The notes under the pieces were generated by a model, which saw only the letters and a list, made by a program, of their open reading frames with translations, was not told where the DNA came from and searched no databases. From positions 1-56,680 of the forward strand of contig JBIICJ010000003.1 of the NCBI GenBank assembly GCA_044238965.1: 56,680 bases of DNA. Direction: 5' to 3'. Shown here piece after piece: positions 24,696 to 34,150 of the stretch. This stretch comes from Micavibrio_B sp044238965 (GTDB lineage: Bacteria > Pseudomonadota > Alphaproteobacteria > Micavibrionales > Micavibrionaceae). Positions within the stretch are counted from its first letter, which is position 1. Each line of letters begins with the position of its first letter. The position numbers were made by a program, and so were the translations under genes.

Positions 24696-25163
24696 ATGAA
24701 AATTGATACCGATGCCATTCGTCAACTTGCCGATTTAATCGAAGAAACAGGTTTGACTGAAATCGAAGTTGCTGATGGCGAGAAAATGATCCGCGTCAAC
24801 AAAGGTGGCGTTGTCATGGGCAACCCAGTGCACCACGCACCTGTGAATGCACATTCTGTCATGGCCTCTGACCCCACCATCCCACAAGCGGCAAATACAA
24901 ACCCGCCATCCGCAAATGCGGCATCGCATCCTGGCGCTGTAACTTCACCGATGGTTGGTACCGTGTATATGCAAGCTGATCCAAATTCACCTGCCTTTAT
25001 TTCAAAAGGTGCAAGCGTGAAAGCGGGTGATACATTATTGATCATCGAAGCGATGAAAGTGATGAACCCCATCAAAGCCAGCAAGGGCGGAACTGTTACA
25101 CAAATTTTGGTTGATAATGGTAGCCCCGTCGAATTTGGCGAAGTGTTATTGGTAATTGAGTAA
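24696..25163 (+). CDS. accB: Biotin carboxyl carrier protein of acetyl-CoA carboxylase
   Basis: 155-residue BCCP. The N-terminal 30 residues (IRQLADLIEETGLTEIEV) match the family helix, followed by a Pro/Ala/Asn-rich flexible linker and the C-terminal biotinyl domain. Biotin is attached to K121 in EAMKVMN. PMVGTVYMQADP carries the protruding thumb region of bacterial BCCP. AAGGAT precedes the ATG. Seven bases separate it from accC. Confidence 0.96.
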   Translation: MKIDTDAIRQLADLIEETGLTEIEVADGEKMIRVNKGGVVMGNPVHHAPVNAHSVMASDPTIPQAANTNPPSANAASHPGAVTSPMVGTVYMQADPNSPAFISKGASVKAGDTLLIIEAMKVMNPIKASKGGTVTQILVDNGSPVEFGEVLLVIE

Positions 25164-25170
25164 CTAGACC

Positions 25171-26514
25171 ATGTTCAAAAAAATCTTAATCGCCAACCGT
25201 GGTGAAATCGCTCTTCGCATTCACCGTGCCTGCAAAGAAATGGGCATTCAAACTGTAGCTGTTCATTCTACTGCCGATGCGAACAGCATGGCCGTGCGTT
25301 TGGCTGATGAATCTGTTTGTATTGGCCCACCTGCCGCTAAAGATTCCTATTTAAATATTCCATCATTAATTTCGGCGGCGACATTAACAGGCGCCGATGC
25401 CATTCACCCTGGCTACGGTTTCTTATCAGAAAACGCGCAATTTGTGCGCATCGTCGAAGAGCACGGATTCACATTCATCGGCCCCAAAGCCGAACATATT
25501 GATATGATGGGCGATAAAGTAATGGCGAAACAAACCGCCATTAAATTAGGCTTGCCTGTTGTTCCAGGATCTGACGGCGCGGTTGAAACCGCGGAAGATG
25601 GTTTGAAATTAGCAATTGAAATGGGTTTCCCTGTTATCATCAAAGCCGCATCTGGCGGTGGTGGTCGCGGTATGAAAGTTGTGCGCGAAGCATCCGAATT
25701 TATTGAGCAATATCAAACTGCACGTACCGAAGCCAAAGCTAATTTCGGCGATGATACAGTTTATGTTGAAAAATATTTGGAAAAACCACGCCACATCGAA
25801 ATTCAAATTTTCGGCGACAAACATGGTAACGCCGTATCATTGGGCGAGCGTGATTGTTCAACGCAACGTCGCCACCAAAAAGTTGTCGAAGAAGCACCAT
25901 CACCATGTTTACCAGAAAATGAGCGCGAACAAATTGGCGCACTTGCTGCGAAAATGATTCGCGATATGGGTTATGTTGGTGCGGGTACAATTGAATTTTT
26001 ATATGAAGGCGGCAAATTCTATTTCATGGAAATGAATACCCGTATTCAGGTTGAACATCCTGTGACTGAAATGATTACAGGTGTTGATTTAATCGCGGAA
26101 CAAATTCGTGTAGCGGCGGGCGAAAAATTATCAATCCCTGAGAATATTCGTTTCCGCGGTCATGCGATCGAAGTGCGTATTAACGCCGAAGATCCCGATA
26201 CATTTATTCCATCACCAGGCGAGATTCGTCAATTCCACGCGGCAGGCGGTATGGGCGTTCGTTTTGATTCGGCGGCGTATAATGGGTATCGCATTCCTCC
26301 CTATTATGATTCCATGATCGGTAAATTAATTGTGCATGGACGCACGCGTGAAGAATGCATTCGTCGCCTCCGTCGTGCCATTCGCGAAACCGTTGTTGAT
26401 GGCGTGAAGACAACATTGCCATTGCATTTATGGATTTTGGATCAAGAAGAATTTTTATCGGGTGATTATAATATTCACTGGCTTGAGAAAAAACTTGCCA
26501 TTAAAAATGCATAA
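25171..26514 (+). CDS. accC: Biotin carboxylase subunit of acetyl-CoA carboxylase
   Basis: 447-residue ATP-grasp enzyme that carboxylates BCCP-biotin with bicarbonate. The N-domain begins KKILIANRGEIALRI, the glycine-rich ATP lid is SGGGGRGMKVV, RRHQKVVEEAPSP holds the catalytic lysine region, and EMNTRIQVEHPVTE holds the metal ligands and catalytic Arg/Glu. Length and all motifs are standard. It ends at a strong bidirectional terminator. Confidence 0.97.
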   Translation: MFKKILIANRGEIALRIHRACKEMGIQTVAVHSTADANSMAVRLADESVCIGPPAAKDSYLNIPSLISAATLTGADAIHPGYGFLSENAQFVRIVEEHGFTFIGPKAEHIDMMGDKVMAKQTAIKLGLPVVPGSDGAVETAEDGLKLAIEMGFPVIIKAASGGGGRGMKVVREASEFIEQYQTARTEAKANFGDDTVYVEKYLEKPRHIEIQIFGDKHGNAVSLGERDCSTQRRHQKVVEEAPSPCLPENEREQIGALAAKMIRDMGYVGAGTIEFLYEGGKFYFMEMNTRIQVEHPVTEMITGVDLIAEQIRVAAGEKLSIPENIRFRGHAIEVRINAEDPDTFIPSPGEIRQFHAAGGMGVRFDSAAYNGYRIPPYYDSMIGKLIVHGRTREECIRRLRRAIRETVVDGVKTTLPLHLWILDQEEFLSGDYNIHWLEKKLAIKNA

Positions 26515-26518
26515 GTAA

Positions 26519-26555
26519 AAACAAAAGCCGATAAATTTATCGGCTTTTGTTTTTA
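26519..26555. terminator. Bidirectional terminator between accC and the 26574 gene
   Basis: Perfect 13-bp stem (26521-26533 with 26538-26550; ACAAAAGCCGATA on the left arm) around an AATT loop, with T5 to the right and A-run to the left. It can stop accBC transcripts rightwards and the facing minus-strand gene leftwards. Confidence 0.92.
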
Positions 26556-26573
26556 GCGACATTCAGATTATAT

Positions 26574-26876
26574 TTATATCGAAATATGCCACACATTTTT
26601 TGGTTGAACTGTTGGCATAATTTGTGACATGGGTTTCAATTCAAACTTTGCGGATTTTAACGCGCCTGTCATTAAGGATTGAATAGCGGTATAGTCGTCT
26701 GTCCGACCTTCGATATAAAAACCCCACACATCGCGTAAATTACCTCTTGCTATCTGGCCATAGCGGATCATAGCATCATCTAATCCTGCCGCTTCGACAA
26801 TCGTGCGGGCGAATTCTGTGGCCTCAGCCATTGATGCGGGAAATTGAATTTGTAGACGTAATTTTTGGGCAGACAT
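26574..26876 (-). CDS. Hypothetical protein, about 100 residues
   Basis: 100-residue soluble protein with no signal peptide or membrane segment, mixed alpha/beta in appearance (LRLQIQFPAS strand, then MAEATEFARTIVEAAG helix). I do not recognise the family. It reads in the opposite direction to its neighbours, between accC and aat, and has an AAAGGAT site upstream. Codon use is like the surrounding genes, so it is probably real rather than a shadow. Confidence 0.65.
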   Translation of the reverse strand: MSAQKLRLQIQFPASMAEATEFARTIVEAAGLDDAMIRYGQIARGNLRDVWGFYIEGRTDDYTAIQSLMTGALKSAKFELKPMSQIMPTVQPKNVWHISI

Positions 26877-26944
26877 TGAATAAATCCTTTTAAATTTTAA
26901 GTGCGCACACTAGACGATCCCATAAACTTATGTCAATATAAATT

Positions 26945-27571
26945 ATGCCGAAAGACCACCCGCAAGCCGTAACTGCGCAGCTTTTGTTGGAATTTTACCA
27001 AAAAGGCCTGTTCCCCATGGCGGAATCAGCAGAAGAACACGGGTTTTATCTGATGAACCCGCCTCAGCGGACGGTATTTGACCCTAAAACCTTTCATATT
27101 CCTCGATCACTAGCCAAATTTATGAAAAAATGCCCGTGGCGCGTGACATTAAATGAACGTTTTGCCGCAGTGATTGATTTGTGCCGTGCCCCCGCGCCCG
27201 ATCGTCCCACCACATGGATAAACCATGATATTCGGGATTTATTCATCGAACTTCATATTCTAGGCCATGCCCATTCCATCGAAGTTTGGGATTCTGCACG
27301 TTTAATTGGTGGGCTTTATGGCCTATCCATTGGGCAAATATTCTGTGCCGAAAGCATGGTATCGCGGGAATCGAATGCAAGTTCTGTGGCTTTGGTATCA
27401 TTGATGCGTCATTTACAGGTGCAAAATTACACCCTGTGTGATGTGCAATATTTAAACCCGCATTTGGAACGGTTTGGGTGTCGTGAAATGCCGCAGGATG
27501 AATATATGGCGATCTTAACCACATCATTACAAACCCCATCATTCATGGGACACACATTGAAAACCACTTGA
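26945..27571 (+). CDS. aat: Leucyl/phenylalanyl-tRNA-protein transferase
   Basis: 208-residue N-degron enzyme that adds Leu or Phe to proteins with N-terminal Arg or Lys and so marks them for ClpS/ClpAP. Family blocks are YQKGLFPM, NPPQRTVFDP, TWINHDIRDLFIELH, GHAHSIEVWDSARLIGGLYG and ESMVSRESNASSVAL. The usual FPW of the first block is FPM, a mild change. The accBC-aat neighbourhood is common in alphaproteobacteria. Confidence 0.92.
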   Translation: MPKDHPQAVTAQLLLEFYQKGLFPMAESAEEHGFYLMNPPQRTVFDPKTFHIPRSLAKFMKKCPWRVTLNERFAAVIDLCRAPAPDRPTTWINHDIRDLFIELHILGHAHSIEVWDSARLIGGLYGLSIGQIFCAESMVSRESNASSVALVSLMRHLQVQNYTLCDVQYLNPHLERFGCREMPQDEYMAILTTSLQTPSFMGHTLKTT

Positions 27572-27602
27572 TTTTATAGGTATTTCTGGCAATAGTCAGC
27601 GA

Positions 27603-30494
27603 ATGACCATAGATTATAAAGACACTGTTTTTCTTCCCAAAACTGATTTCCCGATGCGTGGCGATTTGCCTGTGCGCGAGCCTGAAATTTTAAAAAGCTG
27701 GAGCGATCAAAATTTATATGCCGCGATGAAACAGGTGCGTCATGGCGCACCGAAATGGATTTTGCATTGGGGCCCTCCGTATGCGAATGGGCGCGCGCAT
27801 ATTGGTCACGCCTTTACCAAATCACTCAAAGACATTGTAGTCCGCGTTAAACATATGCAAGGGTTTGATGCACCATTAGTGCCAGGATGGGATTGCCATG
27901 GTCTGCCAATTGAATGGAAGATCGAAGAGCAATATCGCGAGAAAAATTTAAACAAAGATGATGTTGATATTTTAACATTCCGCCAAGAATGTCGCGAATA
28001 CGCGCAAAAATGGGCGGACATCCAAACCGAAGATTTTAAACGCATTGCGGTGAATGCCGATTGGCAGAACCCATATATGACGATGCATAAACGATCGGAG
28101 GCGATCATTGCGCGCGAGATCCATAAATTTTTGATGAATGGATTATTATATAAGGGCGTAAAACCCGTCATGTGGTCTGTTGTTGAAAAAACCGCATTGG
28201 CCGAAGCCGAGGTTGAATATAAAGAACATAAATCAATCACATGTCATGTGGCATTTCCTGTTGTGTCATCACCTGTTGCAAACCTAAACGGCGCGCGCGT
28301 GATTATTTGGACAACAACGCCGTGGACATTGCCGTCTAACCGCGCGATCGGGTTTGGGAACGAAGTTGAATATAACATCATTAAAGTCACCGCAATTGCC
28401 GATGGATCAAAAGCCAAAGTAGGCGACGTATTTATCATCGCATCAAAATTGACCAATGATTTATGCACGCAAGCCAAAATTACCGCGCATGATGTTGTTG
28501 AAACATTAAATGGGTCTGCATTAACAGGTACAATTTGCGCGCACCCACTCCGCGGTCAAGGATATGATTTTGATGTGCAATTACTCGCAGGCGATTTCGT
28601 CACCGACGATACAGGAACAGGTTTTGTTCATATCGCGGGCGGCCATGGCGAAGATGACTTTTATTTATCTGTTGCAAACGGCGTTGAAATTACCGACAAC
28701 GTTACCGACGATGGTAAATTCCGCGATCATGTGCCGTTATTTGCAGGCCTAGCTGTCTATACCGACAAAGGCGAGTTGGGTGACGGAAACTTTGCTGTGT
28801 TAAAATCACTCGATGCGTGTGGCGCGTTAATCGCCAAAGGATCATTGCGTCATGAATACCCACATAGCTGGCGATCCAAAGCGCCCATCATTTTCCGCAC
28901 GACGCCGCAATGGTTTATCGCGATGGATCGCGCGGCCGATGGACAAACAAAAACATTACGCGAAACTTCATTGTACGCAATTAAAGATACAAAATGGTTT
29001 CCCGCCATGGGCGAAAACCGTATCACATCGATGGTGGCAAATCGCCCCGATTGGTGTATTTCGCGCCAACGTGCATGGGGCGTACCGATTGCCTTATTCC
29101 TTGATAAGAATGGTAATCCACTCAAAGATGATACCATCAACAAAAACATCTTTGAAATTTTTGAACGCGAAGGATCAGATGCGTGGTATGCACGCCCTGC
29201 CCACGATTTCTTGGCAGGCACAAATTATAATGCCGATGAATTAACCAAAGTATTTGATATCGTCGATGTATGGTTTGAATCAGGCTGTACACATGCATTT
29301 GTTCTAAAAGAACGCGATGATTTACAATGGCCTGCGGATTTATATCTCGAAGGATCCGACCAACATCGCGGTTGGTTCCAATCATCATTATTAGAATCAT
29401 GTGGTACGCCTGATTCTAATACAAAAGGTCGCGCACCATTTAAAAACGTGTTGACCCACGGCTTCGTACTCGATGACAAAGGGTATAAAATGTCAAAATC
29501 ATTGGGCAATGTGATCGACCCCAGTGATGTGATGAAAGAATATGGCGCAGATATCTTACGTTTATGGGCAATTACATCGGATTATTCCGAAGACGTAAAA
29601 ATCGGCAAAGACACATTGAAAAATGCATCGGATCTGTATCGCCGATTCCGTAATACGCTTCGCTATTTGCTCGGTGCGTTGGATGGGTTTGATGATAAAG
29701 AACGTGTTGATTTGAAAGATACTCAAAAATTACCCTCACTTGAGAAAGCCATTCTTTCTGATATAGCGTGGCTAAAAAATCGTTTAAAGGATTCAATTGA
29801 GAGGCATGATTACAAAAAATTTGTAAATGATCTTTATGAATTTTGTAATAGTAACTTATCATCACTCTATTTTGATGTTCGTAAAGACCGTTTATATTGT
29901 GATCGGCCAGATTCGCATGAACGCCGTGCCTGCCGCACTACAATGGCATTTATTTTCGAATTTTTAGTAACGCATTTGGCCCCCATCCTGCCATTCACAG
30001 CAGATGAGGCGTGGAACTTCCGCCCATCTTCAATCGGTAAAGGCATTGATAGTGTGCATTTATATGAATTTATGAAGATTAAGGAGTATAAGTTTGATGA
30101 AATTGAAAATATGATGAAAGGCACAGATGAATTATCTGCAATTCGATCTGAAATTTTCAATTACATTGAAAAATCACGTAAAGATGGCACGATTACATCA
30201 CAGCTTGAAGCAAAAATCGCTGTCACATTTGATGAAAAATTAAAAACCTTTTTAGAACAGTTTAATTGGGATGAATTATGTGTTGTTTCACAATCCAATA
30301 TTACATTTGCACCTAACAGTTCAACACCAAATAATAGCGTCATTCATGTTGATGTTACACGCGCCGAAGGCGTGAAGTGTGAACGTTGTTGGAAAATTTT
30401 ACCAATAAGTGAAATGGATAAAGAATTCCCGCATTTATCGAAACGTGATGCCGATGCGGTGCGTTATTTTATCGAACAAAAGCAAGCGGCGTGA
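27603..30494 (+). CDS. ileS: Isoleucyl-tRNA synthetase
   Basis: 963-residue class Ia synthetase charging tRNA-Ile. The HIGH motif is PPYANGRAHIGHA near 60-72, the editing (CP1) domain contains TTTPWTLPSN and the GTGFVHIAGGHGEDD segment, and KMSKS is at 629-633. The anticodon-binding domain follows, and the C-terminus retains one zinc-type pair CERCW; a second CxxC is not seen, so the zinc finger looks incomplete. Length is usual for the bacterial form. lspA begins one base after its stop; the ileS-lspA pair is widely conserved. Confidence 0.97.
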   Translation: MTIDYKDTVFLPKTDFPMRGDLPVREPEILKSWSDQNLYAAMKQVRHGAPKWILHWGPPYANGRAHIGHAFTKSLKDIVVRVKHMQGFDAPLVPGWDCHGLPIEWKIEEQYREKNLNKDDVDILTFRQECREYAQKWADIQTEDFKRIAVNADWQNPYMTMHKRSEAIIAREIHKFLMNGLLYKGVKPVMWSVVEKTALAEAEVEYKEHKSITCHVAFPVVSSPVANLNGARVIIWTTTPWTLPSNRAIGFGNEVEYNIIKVTAIADGSKAKVGDVFIIASKLTNDLCTQAKITAHDVVETLNGSALTGTICAHPLRGQGYDFDVQLLAGDFVTDDTGTGFVHIAGGHGEDDFYLSVANGVEITDNVTDDGKFRDHVPLFAGLAVYTDKGELGDGNFAVLKSLDACGALIAKGSLRHEYPHSWRSKAPIIFRTTPQWFIAMDRAADGQTKTLRETSLYAIKDTKWFPAMGENRITSMVANRPDWCISRQRAWGVPIALFLDKNGNPLKDDTINKNIFEIFEREGSDAWYARPAHDFLAGTNYNADELTKVFDIVDVWFESGCTHAFVLKERDDLQWPADLYLEGSDQHRGWFQSSLLESCGTPDSNTKGRAPFKNVLTHGFVLDDKGYKMSKSLGNVIDPSDVMKEYGADILRLWAITSDYSEDVKIGKDTLKNASDLYRRFRNTLRYLLGALDGFDDKERVDLKDTQKLPSLEKAILSDIAWLKNRLKDSIERHDYKKFVNDLYEFCNSNLSSLYFDVRKDRLYCDRPDSHERRACRTTMAFIFEFLVTHLAPILPFTADEAWNFRPSSIGKGIDSVHLYEFMKIKEYKFDEIENMMKGTDELSAIRSEIFNYIEKSRKDGTITSQLEAKIAVTFDEKLKTFLEQFNWDELCVVSQSNITFAPNSSTPNNSVIHVDVTRAEGVKCERCWKILPISEMDKEFPHLSKRDADAVRYFIEQKQAA

Positions 30495-30495
30495 T

Positions 30496-31038
30496 ATGAC
30501 ACAGCGTTATATAAAGTTTTCGGTTTTTATTGTTGCCTTGATTTTAATCGACCAATGGTCAAAATGGTTTCTGATTGAACGATTTTTTAAAACGCCTGAT
30601 ATTGCGATTGGGTTTTCCGAATGGTTGACAACGTTGGGACAAGAACGATTATCATTTATGCGCCATGAAATTACATCATTCTTTAATCTCGTGATGGTAT
30701 GGAACCAAGGCGTTAGTTTTGGTATGTTTTCTGACTCGCATGATCTGATGCCTGTTATTTTAAGCATTTTTGCCATTATTTTATCCGCGATTTTTGCCGT
30801 GTGGTTAACCAAATCAACGCGCATCACAACATCTATTCCGATTTGTTTGGTGATCGCGGGTGCATTATCAAATGTATGGGATCGCGCACGTTTTGGTGCA
30901 GTTGCCGATTTCTTTGATGTTTATATTGGCACATATCATTGGCCCGCATTTAATATTGCCGATTCATTAATCGTTATTGGTGTGATAACTTTAGCAATTG
31001 ATACATTATTTTTTGAACCCAAAGAAGAAAAACGGTGA
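30496..31038 (+). CDS. lspA: Prolipoprotein signal peptidase (signal peptidase II)
   Basis: 180-residue inner-membrane aspartyl protease that cleaves lipoprotein signal peptides. Four hydrophobic segments are visible. Conserved blocks are DQWSKW, WNQGVSFGMF, and the two catalytic aspartates in DRARFGAVADFFDV and FNIADSLIVIG. The start MTQRYIKF at 30496 is preceded by an open frame lying within ileS, which is not coding. A natural client, the BamF-like lipoprotein, is the next gene. Confidence 0.94.
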   Translation: MTQRYIKFSVFIVALILIDQWSKWFLIERFFKTPDIAIGFSEWLTTLGQERLSFMRHEITSFFNLVMVWNQGVSFGMFSDSHDLMPVILSIFAIILSAIFAVWLTKSTRITTSIPICLVIAGALSNVWDRARFGAVADFFDVYIGTYHWPAFNIADSLIVIGVITLAIDTLFFEPKEEKR

Positions 31039-31550
31039 AACCCATGAATCATAAAATTATTTCACTCACCGCATTATCTTGTGCCACATTATTATTTGCA
31101 ACATCATGCTCTAACGTCAAAGAACAATTAGGTTTATCGCGCCGCGCACCCGATGAATTCGCCGTGATAACACGCGCGCCATTACAAGTACCTGCAAATT
31201 TAAATGAGGTTACAGCATTACCATTGCCACAACGTGGTGGCACTCGCCCACAAGAAACTGACCCACAAATCGCCGCAAAACAAGCGATTGGTATTCCCGT
31301 CAATGAAAATGATGTTGCCTCAAATGCCGAACAATCTTTGATTTCGAAAATCGGCACTGCTGATCCCAATATTCGAAATGTTGTAAATAAAGAAGCTACC
31401 GAAGCTCCCACAAATAAACGCCCTGTGATTAAGCGATTACTCGGGAAAGGTGGGGAAGATCAACCAGCGGCCAGCGTTGTTATCCCCTCTAAAGAAAAAG
31501 AGCGTTTGAAGCAAGGGGCGACTACTGAGACTCCTTCAAAAGATGATTGA
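31035..31550 (+). CDS. DUF3035/BamF-like lipoprotein
   Basis: 171-residue outer-membrane lipoprotein candidate. The signal peptide ends in LFATSC with the lipid-accepting cysteine near residue 25. The family motif RRAPDEFAVITRAPLQVPAN follows at once; alphaproteobacterial DUF3035 proteins with this motif have been described as the BamF subunit of the beta-barrel assembly machine. The remainder is low-complexity and probably unstructured. The GTG at 31035 overlaps the lspA stop (GTGA); ATG at 31044 is an alternative start. The identity rests on the motif and the lspA neighbour. Confidence 0.82.
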   Translation: MKPMNHKIISLTALSCATLLFATSCSNVKEQLGLSRRAPDEFAVITRAPLQVPANLNEVTALPLPQRGGTRPQETDPQIAAKQAIGIPVNENDVASNAEQSLISKIGTADPNIRNVVNKEATEAPTNKRPVIKRLLGKGGEDQPAASVVIPSKEKERLKQGATTETPSKDD

Positions 31551-31559
31551 TAATCACGG

Positions 31560-32486
31560 ATGTCGGTTTTTGATTTTTCCTTGCCATTAGACAAAAAATT
31601 TCACGGATCAGTTGCCGCCATTGGGAATTTTGATGCTGTCCATCGTGGTCATCAAGCGTTACTGGAAGTTGGGCGCAAACGAGCCTTACATTTAGGCGCT
31701 CCTTTTTCCGTACTCACCTTTGAACCACACCCGCGGGCTTTATTTACCAAGGGTAATTCTGAAAATTTTCGCGTTACGCCTGATATTATGAAACAAGATT
31801 TATTGTTTAAATATGGCGTTGATATTATTTTTTCGCTGCCGTTTACAAACGAAACCGCAAAATTTTCGGCAGATCACTTTATTTCTTTTATTTTAAAAGA
31901 TACGCTAAAATTGCAATCTATTGTTTGTGGGTATGATTTTCATTTCGGACATAACCGAACTGGTAATATTAATCATTTAGAAAAAGCAGGATTAAACGTC
32001 ATTGAATTGGGCGCATTAAAAGATATGGATGATGATATTTATTCAGCAACCCGTATTCGTGAATATATAAAAAAGGGCGATATTCAATCGGCAAATGCTT
32101 TATTGGGATGGGATTGGTTTATCCGTGGAACTGTATCGCATGGCGACAAACGTGGGCGTACAATCGGTTTTCCCACATTAAATATACCAATGGGCGATAC
32201 AATCGTACCGAGAATGGGCGTTTATGCCAGTCTTACACGTCATAAAAGTGTATTATATAATTCAATTAGTAATATAGGCGTTCGACCAACGTTCGCGACA
32301 CCAACACCCATGGTTGAGACTCATATTTTTAATTTTGACCAAGATATTTATAATGATGATGTTGAAATACTTCCTATTCATTTCATTCGTGATGAGGTTA
32401 AATTTTCATCGCTTGATGAATTAAAAACTCAGATTGAAATTGATTGTAAGGCAGCACAAGCTGTATTCGTAGGCTATCATGCGTGA
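31560..32486 (+). CDS. ribF: Riboflavin kinase / FAD synthetase
   Basis: 308-residue bifunctional enzyme making FMN and then FAD. The N-terminal nucleotidyltransferase domain has GNFDAVHRGHQALLE and YSATRIREYI; the C-terminal flavokinase domain has GRTIGFPTLNIPM and the SNIGVRPTF segment. Length is standard. It is nine bases after the BamF-like gene and overlaps the next gene by eight bases. It is not preceded by an FMN riboswitch that I can see. Confidence 0.95.
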   Translation: MSVFDFSLPLDKKFHGSVAAIGNFDAVHRGHQALLEVGRKRALHLGAPFSVLTFEPHPRALFTKGNSENFRVTPDIMKQDLLFKYGVDIIFSLPFTNETAKFSADHFISFILKDTLKLQSIVCGYDFHFGHNRTGNINHLEKAGLNVIELGALKDMDDDIYSATRIREYIKKGDIQSANALLGWDWFIRGTVSHGDKRGRTIGFPTLNIPMGDTIVPRMGVYASLTRHKSVLYNSISNIGVRPTFATPTPMVETHIFNFDQDIYNDDVEILPIHFIRDEVKFSSLDELKTQIEIDCKAAQAVFVGYHA

Positions 32487-33465
32487 AATTCAAAATATAA
32501 CCATTCCCGATGATGATGATGGCCAAAGACTTGATCGATGGTTAAAAAAGCAATTACCAAAAGTACCATTTGCGTTAATTCAAAAAATGGTGCGCACAGG
32601 TCAAGTGCGAATAAACGGTAAGCGCGCCAAAACGGATTCGCGTATTTTATGTGGCGACATTATTCGTATCCCCCCCGTTGAAACAAAAACTATTGGCCCG
32701 TCTGCCTTTGTGGGACATCATAACGATGAAACAACATTAAAAAATATGACCTTATATGATGATGGTGAAATATTAGTATTAAACAAACCCTATGGCCTTC
32801 CCGTGCAAGGTGGCCCCAATATTACACGCCATATTGATGGAATGTTAGGCGCGCTCATTAATCGTAAAGGTGTAAAGCCACGTTTAATTCACCGCTTAGA
32901 TCGCGATACATCGGGATTATTAATCTGTGCACGGTCGTTGAAAACAACACAGGCCTTGGGAAAATTATTTGAAAGCCGCGATATCAAAAAAATATATTAT
33001 GCCCTCGTATCCCCCATCCCATCAGAATCGAAAGGGACTTTGCGCGGCGGCATTATTAAAGGAACTGGCGCACGTAAAGAAGCTGTCGTGATTGACAATG
33101 TAAATGGAAAAGAATCAGTCACTGATTACCGTGTGATTGCTAGTAATATAGAAAAAAATATCGCATGGGTTGGATTCTGGCCACGAACAGGGCGTATGCA
33201 TCAAATTCGCGTGCACACGGCGGATATTTTAAAATGCTCTATTTTAGGTGATGAAAAATATAACGGGCTATTTTCTTTTATGGATGAATGGAATTTATCT
33301 CACCGTCTTCATCTTCATGCCACTCATTTAATTTTTCGTCACCCATTTGAAGATAAATTGTTAAAACTTACTGCGCCACTGCCAGATGATATGATTAAAA
33401 GTTTTAAATTTTGTGGATTTGATTTAAACTCCCTTCCAGATCCATTTGATCCCAAAATGAACTGA
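32479..33465 (+). CDS. RluC/RluD-family 23S rRNA pseudouridine synthase
   Basis: 328-residue pseudouridine synthase. An N-terminal S4 RNA-binding domain (about 12-75, with QKMVRTGQVRINGKRAKTD) precedes the catalytic domain with D141 in IHRLDRDTSGLL. GRMHQIRVHTADILK and ILGDEKYNG are further family blocks. S4-containing members modify 23S rRNA; RluC is the closest guess because of the gene order, but the target uridines cannot be read from sequence. Confidence 0.9.
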   Translation: MREIQNITIPDDDDGQRLDRWLKKQLPKVPFALIQKMVRTGQVRINGKRAKTDSRILCGDIIRIPPVETKTIGPSAFVGHHNDETTLKNMTLYDDGEILVLNKPYGLPVQGGPNITRHIDGMLGALINRKGVKPRLIHRLDRDTSGLLICARSLKTTQALGKLFESRDIKKIYYALVSPIPSESKGTLRGGIIKGTGARKEAVVIDNVNGKESVTDYRVIASNIEKNIAWVGFWPRTGRMHQIRVHTADILKCSILGDEKYNGLFSFMDEWNLSHRLHLHATHLIFRHPFEDKLLKLTAPLPDDMIKSFKFCGFDLNSLPDPFDPKMN

Positions 33466-33472
33466 GGTTTTC

Positions 33473-34150
33473 ATGAACAGACCCCACAAATCAACTGCAC
33501 TGGACTGGATTCTAAGAATTTTATTCTTTTTTATTGCCGTTCTTTCGATCGGTATTTTGATACTTAACCTTGTCTCTGGCACAGGTGATCCGCAACGTCG
33601 TGGGCTTGAGCAGGCTTTTTCTGATAGTTTAGGCGTTACCATTTCGATTGGAACATTGAACAACTTTAACGTACTGCCTCAATTTACTATTGATATTAGT
33701 GATTTGAAATCAGATAAAAATGAACATCAAAAGATTATCGAAGCAGGGCGAATTCGCATTGCTTTTTCATTGCTTGATCTTTTGCAAAATAAAAAAACAA
33801 TTCAAAATCTGGATATTGATAAGGGTAAATTTTATTATCCTGCATTTAGTGCAAATGAATTTACGAACATTTCAAGTAAGATTGAGCCCCCAACCATTAA
33901 TAATAATCAGGCAACCTTTACAGCAACCGCCACAATAAATGAGAATACTCTCAATATATCCATTCCCATGAATCATACAAAATCAGGGATCAACTTCAAT
34001 TATAGTATTCGTCATCCTGTTCAAATAAAAGCGACCTATAAATCATGTGTGACGATGGGTACAATGAAGACTGATGGTAAAATAGAATGGGATATTTCCA
34101 CCTCATCAAATACAGATTGTTCACAATTTTTGGAATTATTTAGAATATGA
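33473..34150 (+). CDS. Small AsmA-like membrane protein
   Basis: 225-residue protein with one N-terminal membrane segment (about 12-32). The following 80 residues resemble the start of AsmA-type proteins: a short helix, FTIDISDLKS, then IEAGRIRIAFSLLDLLQNKKTIQNLDIDKGKF, in which 'layers' of beta strands are built. It is far shorter than AsmA itself, so it may be a minimal or truncated family member. A GAGG site precedes the ATG, and it overlaps the Atp12 gene by four bases (ATGA). Function is not established. Confidence 0.65.
   Translation: MNRPHKSTALDWILRILFFFIAVLSIGILILNLVSGTGDPQRRGLEQAFSDSLGVTISIGTLNNFNVLPQFTIDISDLKSDKNEHQKIIEAGRIRIAFSLLDLLQNKKTIQNLDIDKGKFYYPAFSANEFTNISSKIEPPTINNNQATFTATATINENTLNISIPMNHTKSGINFNYSIRHPVQIKATYKSCVTMGTMKTDGKIEWDISTSSNTDCSQFLELFRI

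Noticed and set aside
24722..25084. Long open frame antisense to accB (about 120 codons)
   Set aside because: It lies fully inside a certain gene, codes for low-complexity wording, and has no ribosome site. Shadow frame.
28852..29244. Second open frame of about 130 codons within ileS
   Set aside because: Same-strand shift frame inside a complete isoleucyl-tRNA synthetase; the in-frame sequence matches the family throughout, so there is no frameshift.
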